Shown here: in pieces, positions 36,857 through 47,097 of the stretch
Numbering within the stretch: the stretch's first letter is position 1
How the letters are laid out: every line of letters begins with the position of its first letter
Source: Methylobacter sp.
Lineage (GTDB): Bacteria > Pseudomonadota > Gammaproteobacteria > Methylococcales > Methylomonadaceae
Direction of reading: 5' to 3'
Assembly (NCBI GenBank): GCA_026399025.1
Contig: JAPLRU010000049.1
Span: forward strand, 124,001-188,000
DNA length: 64,000 bases
Notes under the pieces: generated by a model
The model's input: only the letters and a program-made list of their open reading frames with translations
The model's database searches: none
Told to the model about the DNA's origin: nothing
Position numbers and translations under genes: made by a program

Positions 36857-38248
36857 ATGCTGATTGAACCGGCGAGTGTTGACGATAAACCGGCCGCGAT
36901 CTTGTTTGTCGATGATGAAACCAATGTACTTAAGGCCTTGCGCCGTTTATTTCATAACGAAGCTTATGTCGCCTACTTTGCCTCAAGCGGTGCAGAAGGC
37001 CTGGAGATATTACGGGAAAATGCCGTTGACCTGATTATTTCCGATATGCGTATGCCGGAAATGAACGGTGCGGAATTTTTAAGCCAGGTTTTTATGCACT
37101 GGCCGGAAACCATCCGCATTTTACTGACCGGCTATGCCGATTTACAATCGACGATCGATGCGGTCAACAAGGGACGGATTTACAATTACTGCAATAAACC
37201 TTGGCATGATGATGAACTTAAGCTGCTGGTTCGCAATGCTTTGGAGCAAAAGCGCCTGCGCGAACAACGGGATCGTTTGTCGGAAATTGTTCGCCAACAA
37301 AATACAGCATTAAAAGAACTTAATGAACATCTGGAAGAAAAAGTCGAGCAACGCACCGAACAGCTCAACACTGCAATGCGGCACCTTGACCGGGCGCACA
37401 AGAATTTAGAAAAACAATATGTCGAGTCTATCAAGGCGTTCTCACGCATTATTGAAATGCGCCCCGGCATTAAAAGCGGACAATCGAAATATATCGCCGA
37501 AAAAGCCTTGCTGATTGCGCGTAAACTGGGTATGAGCCCGGAACAGAAGAAAAATGTTTTTTATGCCGGCTTGCTGATCCAAATCGGCAAGATGAGTTTG
37601 CCGGATAACTTGCTGGCAGAGCCTTATTACAAAATAGCTCTGGCCGACATACGCCGTTATTTGGCACATGCAGTAGAAGGCGAAGCTTTATTGAAGGGAT
37701 TAACGCAGTTAAAAGAAGCTTCGATTTTAATCCGGCATCAATACGAACGCTATGACGGCTCGGGCTTTCCCGACAACCTGGATCAGCAAAACATTCCCCA
37801 AGGCTCCCGCATTCTCAATGTAATCAGGGATTATATTGCCTATCTTGAAGGTTCCATGACCGGTGAAGTCATGTCCGTCAGCGCCGCAATCAGTCAATTA
37901 ACAATGCGCAAAGAAAGCTATTACGATCCTGATATTGTCGACGCTTTCGTTAAAGAACTCAAAGACGACATAATCGTTGAAGAGGAACATTCCGTGATTG
38001 AAAAGTCTTGGAAAAACAGTAGGCTGCGTTCTAATCAACAAAACGCTGCGGTGGCGCGCCCGGTTATTGAGATCTCATGGCTGCAACTAAAACCCGGCAT
38101 GGAAATAGAGACTGTCTATTTTGATGATAAGCCCTATATTAGAAATTGTATTGTCGATCAAAAAGTAATTAATAACATCATGTCGTTAAGAGAAAACTCC
38201 GGTAAAAATCCTGTCATTAAAATCCACATGGGCGCGAAATCAGTGTAA
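36857..38248 (+). CDS. response regulator with degenerate HD-GYP domain
   Basis: From the ATG at 36857 (GGAGTGG site) it has 463 residues. The receiver domain (about 12-130) has ILFVDDETNVLKALR and Asp in LIISDMRMPEMNG. A coiled coil follows, then an HD-GYP-like domain (about 190-360). The metal-binding HD of the usual HDIGK motif is replaced: AGLLIQIGKMSLPDNLL has Ile-Gln where His-Asp belongs. The distal part (RHQYERYDGSGFPDNL) is kept with Phe for Tyr in GYP. It therefore probably binds or senses rather than cleaves c-di-GMP. Follows the hemerythrin kinase by 39 bp. Confidence 0.88.
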   Translation: MLIEPASVDDKPAAILFVDDETNVLKALRRLFHNEAYVAYFASSGAEGLEILRENAVDLIISDMRMPEMNGAEFLSQVFMHWPETIRILLTGYADLQSTIDAVNKGRIYNYCNKPWHDDELKLLVRNALEQKRLREQRDRLSEIVRQQNTALKELNEHLEEKVEQRTEQLNTAMRHLDRAHKNLEKQYVESIKAFSRIIEMRPGIKSGQSKYIAEKALLIARKLGMSPEQKKNVFYAGLLIQIGKMSLPDNLLAEPYYKIALADIRRYLAHAVEGEALLKGLTQLKEASILIRHQYERYDGSGFPDNLDQQNIPQGSRILNVIRDYIAYLEGSMTGEVMSVSAAISQLTMRKESYYDPDIVDAFVKELKDDIIVEEEHSVIEKSWKNSRLRSNQQNAAVARPVIEISWLQLKPGMEIETVYFDDKPYIRNCIVDQKVINNIMSLRENSGKNPVIKIHMGAKSV

Positions 38249-38351
38249 GGCTTTTCTGGGTTAACGCTTTTTTTCAGTCAAAGCCGCCACTCGGATATTG
38301 TTAACAAGATCGACTTCGCTCAACCGGGACTTTGAACCCTGCGAGTCAGTT

Positions 38352-41300
38352 TCAGGACTCATGCTGATCGATCGGCAGCGTAACCGTAAAAGTTGAACCG
38401 ATACCAACGCTACTGTCGACCTCAATGGTACCGCGATGTTTGGCGACAATGCCCCAAACAATCGAAAGCCCAAGACCGGTACCCTTGCCAACAGACTTGG
38501 TGGTAAAAAAAGGATCGAAAATCCGTTTGAGGTTTTCCGGCGGGATACCTTTACCGGTGTCGCTAATCAAAATCTGGACCGCAGTGTTATCGCTTGGGCA
38601 TAGGCGGGTAGTCAGGGTAATTGTTCCTTTTTCTTCAATCGCATGACCGGCGTTGACCAGCAAATTCATAAAAACCTGGTTGAGTTGCGATGCGATGCAG
38701 CGTACTTCCGGGACATCGGCACTGTAGTTTTTAATGACGGTGCATTTATATTTAAGATCGTGCCAGACAATATTCAGCGTCGATTCAAGCCCTTTGTGCA
38801 AATCGGCCGGTTGCCACTCCACTTCTCCGATTCGGGAAAAGTTTTTCAAATCCTCGATGATTTTTTTCATCCTTGAAAGGCCGTCTTTCGACTCGGCTAT
38901 CAGCTCAAAAATGTCGGATTTCAGATAATCAAAGTGTTTTTCTGTTTGTAACGCGATAATGTTATCGCGCTCATCGTGACGAATAACCGCTTCGCAAGCG
39001 CCGGTTATGTCTAAAATATCCTTAATATAATTTTCAAAAGACCCGAGATTTGAATGCACAAAGGCAATAGGATTGTTTAATTCGTGGGCAACGCCGGCCG
39101 CTAACTGGCCAACCGTGGCCATCTTTTCCGATTGCAATAACTGCTCCTTCGCCTCGGCCAGCTGCACGATTTTTTCTTCGTATTGTTTACGATCGGTAAT
39201 GTCTCGCACTGTTGCCAGCAAAACGGATTTGCCGTCCAGTTCCATGGCGCTAAGTACGACTTCGGCCGGAAACGCTTTACCGTTATCGGCGCGCCGATGT
39301 AGCCATTCAAACCGATGGCTGCCCAGCTCTAAAGCTTTGGCGATCATTTCTTTAGCGCCCGTCAATGAATCTTTGCCGGATGCTTGCTTAAGGGGAGAAA
39401 AGTCGCTCGGCTGCTTGGCGTAAAATTCCTCTTCGCTTGCGCAACCGAAAATAGCCAAAGTTGCTTTGTTGCAGTCGAAATAACCGTGTTCGCCCAACAG
39501 CATCACCGCTTCACTGGTTGCGGTATAGAGTGTGCGAAACTTTATTTCGGATTTGGCCAGTATCTCTTCCGCCCTTTTGCGTTCACTAATATCCCGCAGT
39601 GCGGCCGCGATTAATAAACCGTCCGATGTATTGATCGGGCTAAGGCTGATTTCAACAGCAATTTTTTGACCTTGCCGGGTTGTGATAAAAAGTTCTTGCG
39701 GCTGCTCCGGCGATTCAGCCTGCGTATTACCTCTATCGTTTTTGCTCAACCTATCGCGTATATAACTAAGTCCGTCTTTCAATAAAATATCAACCGATTG
39801 CCCTAACAGCTCGCTTTTGCTGTAGCCAAGCAAGTCTACGGCTTGATGATTGGCTATATTAATCAAACCGTTGCTGTTGATAATTACCATGGGATCCGGC
39901 GTCGATTCAAGTAGCGCGCGAAATTGCTGTTCACTGCGTTTCAATTTCTGTTCTATCTGCTTGCGTTCGGCAATTTCAACCGACAATTGCACATTTTGTT
40001 CTTCAAGCTCGGTTTCCGCCAACTCCTGGCTTTCTTGTCCCAAAATAACCCACCAGGCGAAAATACAGATCATTATCGCCAGAACAAAAAACAGGGTAAG
40101 CAGGTTGAGTTTTAACGCAGCAACAAATTCAGCAGATAAGGATGCGTTAGTGAGCTTATACGTCGACCAGAAGACAATGCTTTCGATGCCAAGCGCAAAA
40201 CCGGACACTTTGATGAATCTGACAATTCTAAGAGTGGCCGGAGCCGAAAGCCGGTGTTTGAAAATAATCCCTATTACATAGCTTGCAAAGTGTTGGTAAG
40301 CCGACGCCTGCTTGGGTTTGCATGAATCCTTGCAACTGGAGTCAAGGGTGCAGCACAGGGAGCAGATAGGCGCATTATGAAAGGTGCAATAGGCAAAATC
40401 GGTTTCGGCATATTGCTGGTCGCATACGCCGCAAAGATGTAGCCGATCCGAGTTTGCAAAACGCAGGTTATGTCTGGCGATGTAATACTTTCCGTTAGTC
40501 AGTTTAGCGATAATGGGAACGAGCATAAAACTGATCGTTATCGCAATCAGCCATGAATAAGCTTGGGCAAAAAGCCCAAAAACACCGGTGAAAGCAATAA
40601 TGGAAACCAGCGAGGCAACCGACATACTGACAAAACCGACCGGATTGTAATCGTAGAGGTGAGCGCGTTTAAACTCGACTATGGGCGGACTGAGCTTTAA
40701 AACTTTGTTTATGGTCAGATCGGCGACAACGGCAAAAATCCACGCCATTGCGACATTGGAATACAGTCCGAGTACTTTTTGTAAAGCTTCGAAGACCCCG
40801 ATCTCCATGAGCAGTAAAGCAATGCCGATATTAAACAGCAACCACACCACACGTCCCGGATGCGAATGCGTGACCCTGGAAAAAAAGTTTGACCAGGCTA
40901 AGGACCCGGCATAAGCGTTGGTGACATTGATCTTGATTTGAGAGGTAATAACAAACACTGTGCTGACCAAAAGGGCAAGACCGGGATGCTCAAACACATA
41001 GGTATAAGCGATGTAATACATATGCACAGGTTCTTTTGCTTCGCTATAGGTCAGACCGGCTAAGATGACGATGGACGCCAGCAACACGCCGGCCAATTGT
41101 TTTAAGCAACCCAACACGATCCAGCCGGGACCCGCGGTCAGCAGGGATAGCCACCAGCTTGCTCGATTACCTTGGTTTTTATCCGGCATGAAGCGCAGAT
41201 AATCGACTTGCTCGCCGATTTGAGCGATCAACGAAAATGAAATTCCGCAGGCGATACCGAAGTAATAGGGATCGAATTCATCACTACCTGAAAGTTGCCC

Positions 41301-41954
41301 TTTAAACTGGCTTAACGCCTCTAGCGTATGGGGAGCTTTGGTATACAGAAAATAAAACGGCAGCAGCATCAATATCAACCAAATAGGCTGAGTCCATAAA
41401 TGCAGGCGGTTAATGGCGGTGATGCCGTAGAAAACAATAGGAATAATAATCAGCGAACACAGCAGATAGCCCAGATATAACGGCAGCTCAAAATATAATT
41501 TAAGCGCTTGAGCCATAATAGCGGCTTCTAAGGCAAAAAAGATAAAACAGAACGACGCGTAAATTAACGAAGTGATGGTTGAGCCCACATAGCCAAATCC
41601 GGCGCTACGGGTTAACAAGTCAATGTCGATATTATAACGAGCGGCGTAGTATGAAATGGGTAAGCCGGCCCCGAATATAACGATCGATGAAAAAAGAATG
41701 GCCCATACGGCGTTGCTATAGCCGTAGCTGAGTAACAGACTGGCCCCAATCGCCTCCAGCGCTAAAAAAGAGATGCTGCCTATAGCCGTATTGGCAATGA
41801 GTATCGGCGACCATTTTCGAAAGCTGGAGGGCGAATAGCGCAGAGCGTAATCTTCAATGGTTTCGGTCGCAACCCATCTATTGTATTGACGGCGAGTTTT
41901 CTCGACAGCAGGTTTCGTCATTATTCGCTCGATAAGAGGTAAATCAATAGGCAT
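38352..41954 (-). CDS. NCS1-type permease fused to PAS-PAS histidine kinase
   Basis: About 1200 residues from the ATG at 41954 (an ATG at 41921 is an alternative start). Residues about 40-480 are a twelve-helix transporter of the purine-cytosine permease (NCS1) type: SPILIANTAIGSISFLALEA near the start and ITAINRLHLWTQP in the core. Then comes a Cys-rich patch (HLCGVCDQQYAE, CTFHNAPICSLCCTLDSSCK), two more membrane segments, a coiled coil, two PAS domains, HisKA with His in QLAAGVAHELNNPIAFVHSN, and HATPase motifs DTGKGIPPENLKRIFDPFFT and GKGTGLGLSIV. A transporter-like sensor kinase, comparable in concept to CbrA. Convergent with the response-regulator operon. Confidence 0.85.
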   Translation of the reverse strand: MPIDLPLIERIMTKPAVEKTRRQYNRWVATETIEDYALRYSPSSFRKWSPILIANTAIGSISFLALEAIGASLLLSYGYSNAVWAILFSSIVIFGAGLPISYYAARYNIDIDLLTRSAGFGYVGSTITSLIYASFCFIFFALEAAIMAQALKLYFELPLYLGYLLCSLIIIPIVFYGITAINRLHLWTQPIWLILMLLPFYFLYTKAPHTLEALSQFKGQLSGSDEFDPYYFGIACGISFSLIAQIGEQVDYLRFMPDKNQGNRASWWLSLLTAGPGWIVLGCLKQLAGVLLASIVILAGLTYSEAKEPVHMYYIAYTYVFEHPGLALLVSTVFVITSQIKINVTNAYAGSLAWSNFFSRVTHSHPGRVVWLLFNIGIALLLMEIGVFEALQKVLGLYSNVAMAWIFAVVADLTINKVLKLSPPIVEFKRAHLYDYNPVGFVSMSVASLVSIIAFTGVFGLFAQAYSWLIAITISFMLVPIIAKLTNGKYYIARHNLRFANSDRLHLCGVCDQQYAETDFAYCTFHNAPICSLCCTLDSSCKDSCKPKQASAYQHFASYVIGIIFKHRLSAPATLRIVRFIKVSGFALGIESIVFWSTYKLTNASLSAEFVAALKLNLLTLFFVLAIMICIFAWWVILGQESQELAETELEEQNVQLSVEIAERKQIEQKLKRSEQQFRALLESTPDPMVIINSNGLINIANHQAVDLLGYSKSELLGQSVDILLKDGLSYIRDRLSKNDRGNTQAESPEQPQELFITTRQGQKIAVEISLSPINTSDGLLIAAALRDISERKRAEEILAKSEIKFRTLYTATSEAVMLLGEHGYFDCNKATLAIFGCASEEEFYAKQPSDFSPLKQASGKDSLTGAKEMIAKALELGSHRFEWLHRRADNGKAFPAEVVLSAMELDGKSVLLATVRDITDRKQYEEKIVQLAEAKEQLLQSEKMATVGQLAAGVAHELNNPIAFVHSNLGSFENYIKDILDITGACEAVIRHDERDNIIALQTEKHFDYLKSDIFELIAESKDGLSRMKKIIEDLKNFSRIGEVEWQPADLHKGLESTLNIVWHDLKYKCTVIKNYSADVPEVRCIASQLNQVFMNLLVNAGHAIEEKGTITLTTRLCPSDNTAVQILISDTGKGIPPENLKRIFDPFFTTKSVGKGTGLGLSIVWGIVAKHRGTIEVDSSVGIGSTFTVTLPIDQHES

Positions 41955-42901
41955 GCCCAAAGGACATGATTTTGCATTAATCCCCTATAAGTGGGGCTTT
42001 AAGCGTACCTTTTGTGGTGATAGATAAAAAGTGTAATTCAATGATTTTAAATATGTTTAATGAGGCCACTGCATGAGCCGAGCAAAAAGGTAGTTGTTTT
42101 TTCTACGGTTTTAGTAGCCGCATCATTCATAAGCACAGCCTTAATAGCCCATACCTACGGGATATGGCTGTCTAAGCAGATGGTTTTAGGCGGGTTGGTT
42201 ACGCTTAAAAAATGTTGATTATTATAGATGACTGCGATAACAAAGATACATGTCCCGGTTTTGAATACCGGATATGCTTTGAGTAAAAGACCGCAGAACG
42301 TATTCGACAAAAACATAAATCAGTTTTGCTTGATACTTTCTATTTCGCCTCATGCGTTTCATTTAATTCACCGCTTCGCCCGGTTCTTTTTCCTGCACGG
42401 CCGGGGGGATGCATCTGCCAATAGTTACGGCCTACGCCCCTTGAACAATAAAGGCAAGCGCCGGAACGCGGGAACGGTAGCGGATCCTCTACAGACTTTG
42501 CGTCGTTATATTAATTCCGGGTTCTATTCCGATGAGTGCGCCTGAGCTTAGGTTGCCGCTGTTTTATTTTTGCCCTTAGAGTAAACATGTCGGCTATCTT
42601 TGTAAGCAATATATTATAAAAAATGAACGATCCGGAATGGCATAGCTATATAATCGTTAAAAGTTAGGCGCTTTAGACGGCAGCTATAACTGCATTTGCC
42701 AGAGCCGTTGAATAATGATCCAGCGACTTGCGGCCCAAGCTTCAATCATGGAGCCGGGATGTTAATAAGGGTAAGGCCGCTACCGCTGAAAAGCTCTATA
42801 CTGTCTTGGCAGGAGCGGTCGTTGCGTCGCCCTGTCAATAAACACAGAGGGGACTTAGACTTGGCAGTTACTTTATTTAAAAAACAAGTGGGTATGTAAC
42901 A
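41955..42901. other. 947-bp spacer between two divergent kinase genes
   Basis: Should hold the promoters of the NCS1-kinase gene (leftward) and the multi-PAS kinase (rightward). A short hairpin (AGCCCATA near 42146, TATGGCT near 42162) is visible. Plus-strand frames 42228-42545 and 42696-42899 lack recognisable content or start signals. No tRNA, repeat array or IS end was seen. Confidence 0.45.
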
Positions 42902-45900
42902 GTGACCTTATGCGAACCCAGTGACGAGCAGGAAAAACAGAGTGCCGAACTCAGTTCAAGCAACTGCCAGGAAAAGCCCGAGTATTACAACGTTAAGGAG
43001 GCTTTTGTTGAGAGCGAGCGTAAGTTTCGTACTTTGGTGGAAAACGTCCCGGATAATATCGTTCGCCACGACTTGCAAGGCCGTGTACTGTATATCAATC
43101 CCCAGCTTGAGCAAACCCTGGGCCAATGCGCAGAGGCGTTGTTGGGCAAAACGATTGCTGCGTGTTACCCGGACGGGCGTTTCGACGATTATCAGAACGA
43201 GGTCGAGAACGTCATCAGAACCGGGCAAAATAGCGAGATCGAGCTGACTTTGCCGGATAACGGCGAAGGTTGGCGTTATCTCTATATTCGGCTAATTCCG
43301 GAACGGGAAGCGGACGGCAAAACCTTAGGCGTTTTGGCGATAGGTCGCGATATTACCGAACTCAAGCGCGTCGAACAGGAACTCCAAAGCAATCTTCGCT
43401 ATTTTGAAAGCATGGACCGGGTTAACAGGGCCATACAAGGATCGAATGATCTTGATTCGATGATGAGAGATGTGCTCGATACGGTGCTCTCTATTTTCGC
43501 TTGCGACCGGGCTTATCTTCTGTATCCATGCGATCCGGAGGCTTCTTCCTGGCACGTGCCGATGGAGCGCCACAAGCCTGAGTATCCCGGCGTCCATGCC
43601 TTAGGGCTTGCTATGCCCATGGATGAGGGTGCGGCGAAGGTATTTCGTATCTTGCTGGATGCCGGTCGGTCCGTAAAGTTCGGCCCGGCAGGGGACTATC
43701 CGTTGCCGATGAACGTACCGGAATATTTCCGTATTAAGTCTTTAATGTCGGTGGCGGTATTTCCCAAGATGGATAAGGCCTGGCACTTCGGGATTCATCA
43801 ATGCTCCTACCCGCGCGTTTGGACCGCGGCTGAAGAAAGGCTGCTGCAAGAAATCGGCAGGCGTTTGGCTGACGGCTTAACCAGCTTGTTGGCACATCGA
43901 GACATGCGGGAGCGGGAGCGGCATTTTCGCACTCTGGCGGAAAACTCTCCTGACAATATCGCCCGCTACGACCTGCAAGGCCGTATGATCTATTCCAATT
44001 CCCGGTTTGATCGGACGCTGGGTCTATTTGTACAGGAGTTGTCAACTAACCCGCTTAAAGGCGGCAATACAGGCGAACCTTACCAAGAATACCAGTCTGT
44101 AGTGGAGACGGTCATCAGCACCGGGCAGAGTAACGAGATGGAGCTAAGCATACCGGATAATGAGGGTGGCTTACGCTATTACCATATTCGGTTCGTAGCT
44201 GAGCGCGGGTCGAATGGCGAGATTATCGGCGCTTTGGCAATGGGACGTAATATTTCCCAGCTGCGTACAGTGAAACGGCTGCTGCTTAATTTGCCGAACA
44301 GCATTCCCGGTCTGCTGGCGGCTTTCCGGCAACGCTCCGACGGCAGCTGCTACGGTGCTTATGCCAGCCTCAAGATGCGCGAGTTTTTCGGCTTGGGTTT
44401 CGAGGATATCAAGGATGATATCGGGCCTTTGCAGACGCTCCTCCACCCTGAGGATTTGCCTGTGTTGATTCAGGCACTGAAAGAGGCGGCTCATGCCATG
44501 ACATCTATTCGTCAGGAATTTCGGGTCAATCATCCGAACAAGACTGAAATATGGGTGGAGGCGCACGCCACGCCAGTGCTGGAAAGCGATGGCAGTATTA
44601 TCTGGTACGGCTACTTTGCCGATGTCACCGAACGTCATGGCCTGCAAAATGTATTGACGGAGCGTGAACGCAAATTCCGTACTTTAGCCGAAAATGCGCC
44701 GGATACCATTATCCGTTATGACCGTGAAACACGGTTGCTCTATATGAATCCTGCGTTGGAACGCTTGTTGGGGCAGACCAGCGAGCAGGCTCTGGGCAAG
44801 CGTTCCGACGAGTTGTTTCCGCACAACGAAGTTATGCAGCGTTATCAGGCTATGTTGGAACAGGTCATCGCCACTGGAGAACCGGCTGTATTCGAAATAA
44901 TTGATGAATCGCCCGGCAACAACCGTACCTTGTACAGTTTGGTCCGGTTTGCGGCAGAGTTGGATAGCCAAGGCCGGATCGTCGGCGCAATCGCCATTGG
45001 CCGGGACTACACCGTGCAAAAACGCTTGGAACAGGAGCTGGTGCGCCGTGAGCAGGCGTTTCGCACGTTGGTGGAAAACTCGCCTGATGTCATTGTGCGT
45101 TACGATCGGGATTGTCGACGCATTTATATCAATCCGGCTTTCGAGCGGGAAATCGGTATAACCGAATCGAGTCAGACTCAGGGTGAAATCTGTAAGCACC
45201 TTATTTTCTCTGAAGAATATAGGCTTAGGCTCAAACGCGTGATGGAGCTTGGCGAAGCGGATACTATCCTGCTCGAATGGTATGAGCCGAACGGCAGGCG
45301 GGTCAGTTACACCATGCATGCGGTAGCGGAATATGACGAAGACGGTCAGGTTATCGGTGCTCTGGCTATAGGGCGCAACATCACCGAACTGAAGGCGACC
45401 GAACGCTATTTGGAAGAGTCGCGCGCCCAGTTGCGCGCGCTGACCGCCAAGCGCGAAAAAGCCGATGAGGAAGAACGCAAACGTATCGGTCGTGAAATTC
45501 ACGACGAGCTGGGCCAATTGCTCAGTGTGATGCGGCTCAATGTCACGACTCTCGATTTCCGTTATGGCGACAGCAATCCTGATTTACGCGATAAAGTGCA
45601 AAAAATTGTGAGTATCCTTGATCGTACCATTGCCAAAGTGCGTAACCTGGCGACGCGGTTGCGGCCGGTCATGTTGAATTTCGGCATTATTTCCGCTCTG
45701 GCATGGCTGGTTAAAGACTATGCCGAGAGTACCGGCATTGATTGTAAGCTGCATGTGTCTGTCGAAGATATTCCGCTTGATGAAGATCGGGCAATAGTCG
45801 TTTTCCGCATCGTGCAGGAATCGCTTACCAATATTTTGCGCCATTCCGGGGCGGGGCGCGTCGTTATCAGCTTGCGTAATGACGCGGGAGTCTGTGAAGT

Positions 45901-46078
45901 GGATGTGCAAGACAACGGCAAGGGTTTCGATCCGGCCGCCGCCGGCAAACGCGATTCCCACGGCATAATCGGCATGCGGGAACGTGCGCTGATGTTGAAC
46001 GGAACGTTGGATATTGTTCCTGCAAAAACAGGCGGCACGGTGTTGAAATTGCGCATACCTATAACAGCAACAGCTTGA
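42902..46078 (+). CDS. multi-PAS/GAF sensor histidine kinase, NarX type
   Basis: 1058 residues from a GTG at 42902 (weak site; the start is uncertain). No membrane segment is clear, so it is probably cytoplasmic. Four related PAS units begin FRTLVENVPDNIVRHDLQGR, FRTLAENSPDNIARYDLQGR, FRTLAENAPDTIIRYDRETR and FRTLVENSPDVIVRYDRDCR; a GAF domain (about 170-330) lies after the first and a further PAS after the second. The HisKA_3 His is in RKRIGREIHDELGQLLSVMR, followed by an HATPase with DVQDNGKGFDPAAA and GIIGMRERA. This NarX-type core pairs with NarL-type regulators, two of which lie downstream. Confidence 0.9.
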   Translation: MTLCEPSDEQEKQSAELSSSNCQEKPEYYNVKEAFVESERKFRTLVENVPDNIVRHDLQGRVLYINPQLEQTLGQCAEALLGKTIAACYPDGRFDDYQNEVENVIRTGQNSEIELTLPDNGEGWRYLYIRLIPEREADGKTLGVLAIGRDITELKRVEQELQSNLRYFESMDRVNRAIQGSNDLDSMMRDVLDTVLSIFACDRAYLLYPCDPEASSWHVPMERHKPEYPGVHALGLAMPMDEGAAKVFRILLDAGRSVKFGPAGDYPLPMNVPEYFRIKSLMSVAVFPKMDKAWHFGIHQCSYPRVWTAAEERLLQEIGRRLADGLTSLLAHRDMRERERHFRTLAENSPDNIARYDLQGRMIYSNSRFDRTLGLFVQELSTNPLKGGNTGEPYQEYQSVVETVISTGQSNEMELSIPDNEGGLRYYHIRFVAERGSNGEIIGALAMGRNISQLRTVKRLLLNLPNSIPGLLAAFRQRSDGSCYGAYASLKMREFFGLGFEDIKDDIGPLQTLLHPEDLPVLIQALKEAAHAMTSIRQEFRVNHPNKTEIWVEAHATPVLESDGSIIWYGYFADVTERHGLQNVLTERERKFRTLAENAPDTIIRYDRETRLLYMNPALERLLGQTSEQALGKRSDELFPHNEVMQRYQAMLEQVIATGEPAVFEIIDESPGNNRTLYSLVRFAAELDSQGRIVGAIAIGRDYTVQKRLEQELVRREQAFRTLVENSPDVIVRYDRDCRRIYINPAFEREIGITESSQTQGEICKHLIFSEEYRLRLKRVMELGEADTILLEWYEPNGRRVSYTMHAVAEYDEDGQVIGALAIGRNITELKATERYLEESRAQLRALTAKREKADEEERKRIGREIHDELGQLLSVMRLNVTTLDFRYGDSNPDLRDKVQKIVSILDRTIAKVRNLATRLRPVMLNFGIISALAWLVKDYAESTGIDCKLHVSVEDIPLDEDRAIVVFRIVQESLTNILRHSGAGRVVISLRNDAGVCEVDVQDNGKGFDPAAAGKRDSHGIIGMRERALMLNGTLDIVPAKTGGTVLKLRIPITATA

Positions 46079-46161
46079 AAGCAGTATCGCGCCTGGACAG
46101 GAAGAGACTTACCAGCGCTCAAGTTTATAAACGAACCAAGGTAATAAATAGATAAACAGTT

Positions 46162-46794
46162 ATGATAAGGTTATTGATTGTCGACGATCATGAGTTGATG
46201 CGCGAGGGGCTCAAGCAGCTTCTGGAAGGTGAAAATGACATCGCGGTTAGCGCAGAGGCCGGTAACGGCGAAGAAACGCTTGCCATTATGCAGGACGGGA
46301 CGTTCGATCTGGTTTTGCTCGATCTTTCCATTCCCGGCATCCATGGTATGGAGCTGATAAAGAAAATCAAAGAACGACCGGATAGTCCGCCTATTTTGGT
46401 GCTGAGCATGCATAACGAGCCGGAAATCGTCAAACGTAAGCTCAAGGCCGGCGCCTCCGGCTATATTACTAAAGACAGTTCGCCCAAGGATTTACTGGAG
46501 GCGATACGCAAAGTGGGGTCCGGCGGACGCTTTATCGCGGCCGACATTGCCGAACAAATCGCTTTCGAGGCGAGTGTCGGCATGCCGTTGATACCGCATG
46601 AATTATTGTCCGCTCGGGAACTTCTGATTCTGCGCATGTTGGCTAAAGGCAAAAAGGTTAACGACATCGCCCATGATTTGGGTATCAGCAGCAAGACCGT
46701 GAGCACCCACAAAGTGCGCTTGATGAATAAAATGCATATCGACAGCGATGTCAAACTCATGCAGTACATCATTACGCATGGCATGACAGTGTAA
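46162..46794 (+). CDS. NarL/FixJ-type response regulator, copy 1
   Basis: 210 residues. Receiver with Asp in FDLVLLDLSIPGIHGMEL and conserved Lys in SGYITKDSSPKDLLEA. C-terminal LuxR-type HTH: LSARELLILRMLAKGKKVND and LGISSKTVSTHKVRLMNKMH. Lies 83 bp after the multi-PAS kinase, its probable partner. A near-identical second copy is at 49713. DNA target unknown. Confidence 0.93.
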   Translation: MIRLLIVDDHELMREGLKQLLEGENDIAVSAEAGNGEETLAIMQDGTFDLVLLDLSIPGIHGMELIKKIKERPDSPPILVLSMHNEPEIVKRKLKAGASGYITKDSSPKDLLEAIRKVGSGGRFIAADIAEQIAFEASVGMPLIPHELLSARELLILRMLAKGKKVNDIAHDLGISSKTVSTHKVRLMNKMHIDSDVKLMQYIITHGMTV

Positions 46795-46849
46795 AAACCC
46801 CAAAATCATTGTTAACAATATTAACAAAAGCCCCTTTTTTTCCGCCGGC

Positions 46850-46882
46850 GTCCTACAGGGATGTGAGTTAGCCCTGTAGGAC
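46850..46882. repeat. 11-bp-stem palindrome after NarL-type gene copy 1
   Basis: GTCCTACAGGG, 11-nt spacer, CCCTGTAGGAC: a perfect palindrome 55 bp after the stop. A degenerate version (GTCCTACA, then TGTAGGGC) follows copy 2 near 50365-50396, so it was part of the duplicated segment. No T-run follows, so termination is doubtful. Confidence 0.7.
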
Positions 46883-47097
46883 ACCGGAGCCCTATTGAGT
46901 CGGTTAAATTAGAGCGCTTGATTGATTTGAATTCATAGCGCTAATAGCCCCGCGGTGCACCCTTACAGCTTTGTTCTGCGGAGTCCGTCTCGATAAACAT
47001 GCGCTTCGTTGTAGTTCCTTCCTGAACCGCTTCCGCCGCTTCGCGTGTAAGGAAATCCTTGCTTGTATTCAGGATCGGCCTATTGTGATTATAAGAG

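Noticed and set aside
42228-42545. Plus-strand frame of 105 codons in the kinase spacer
   Set aside because: No ribosome-binding site, no family, and composition unlike coding neighbours.
46850-46882. Palindrome as an intrinsic terminator
   Set aside because: No T-run on either strand; kept as a repeat only.
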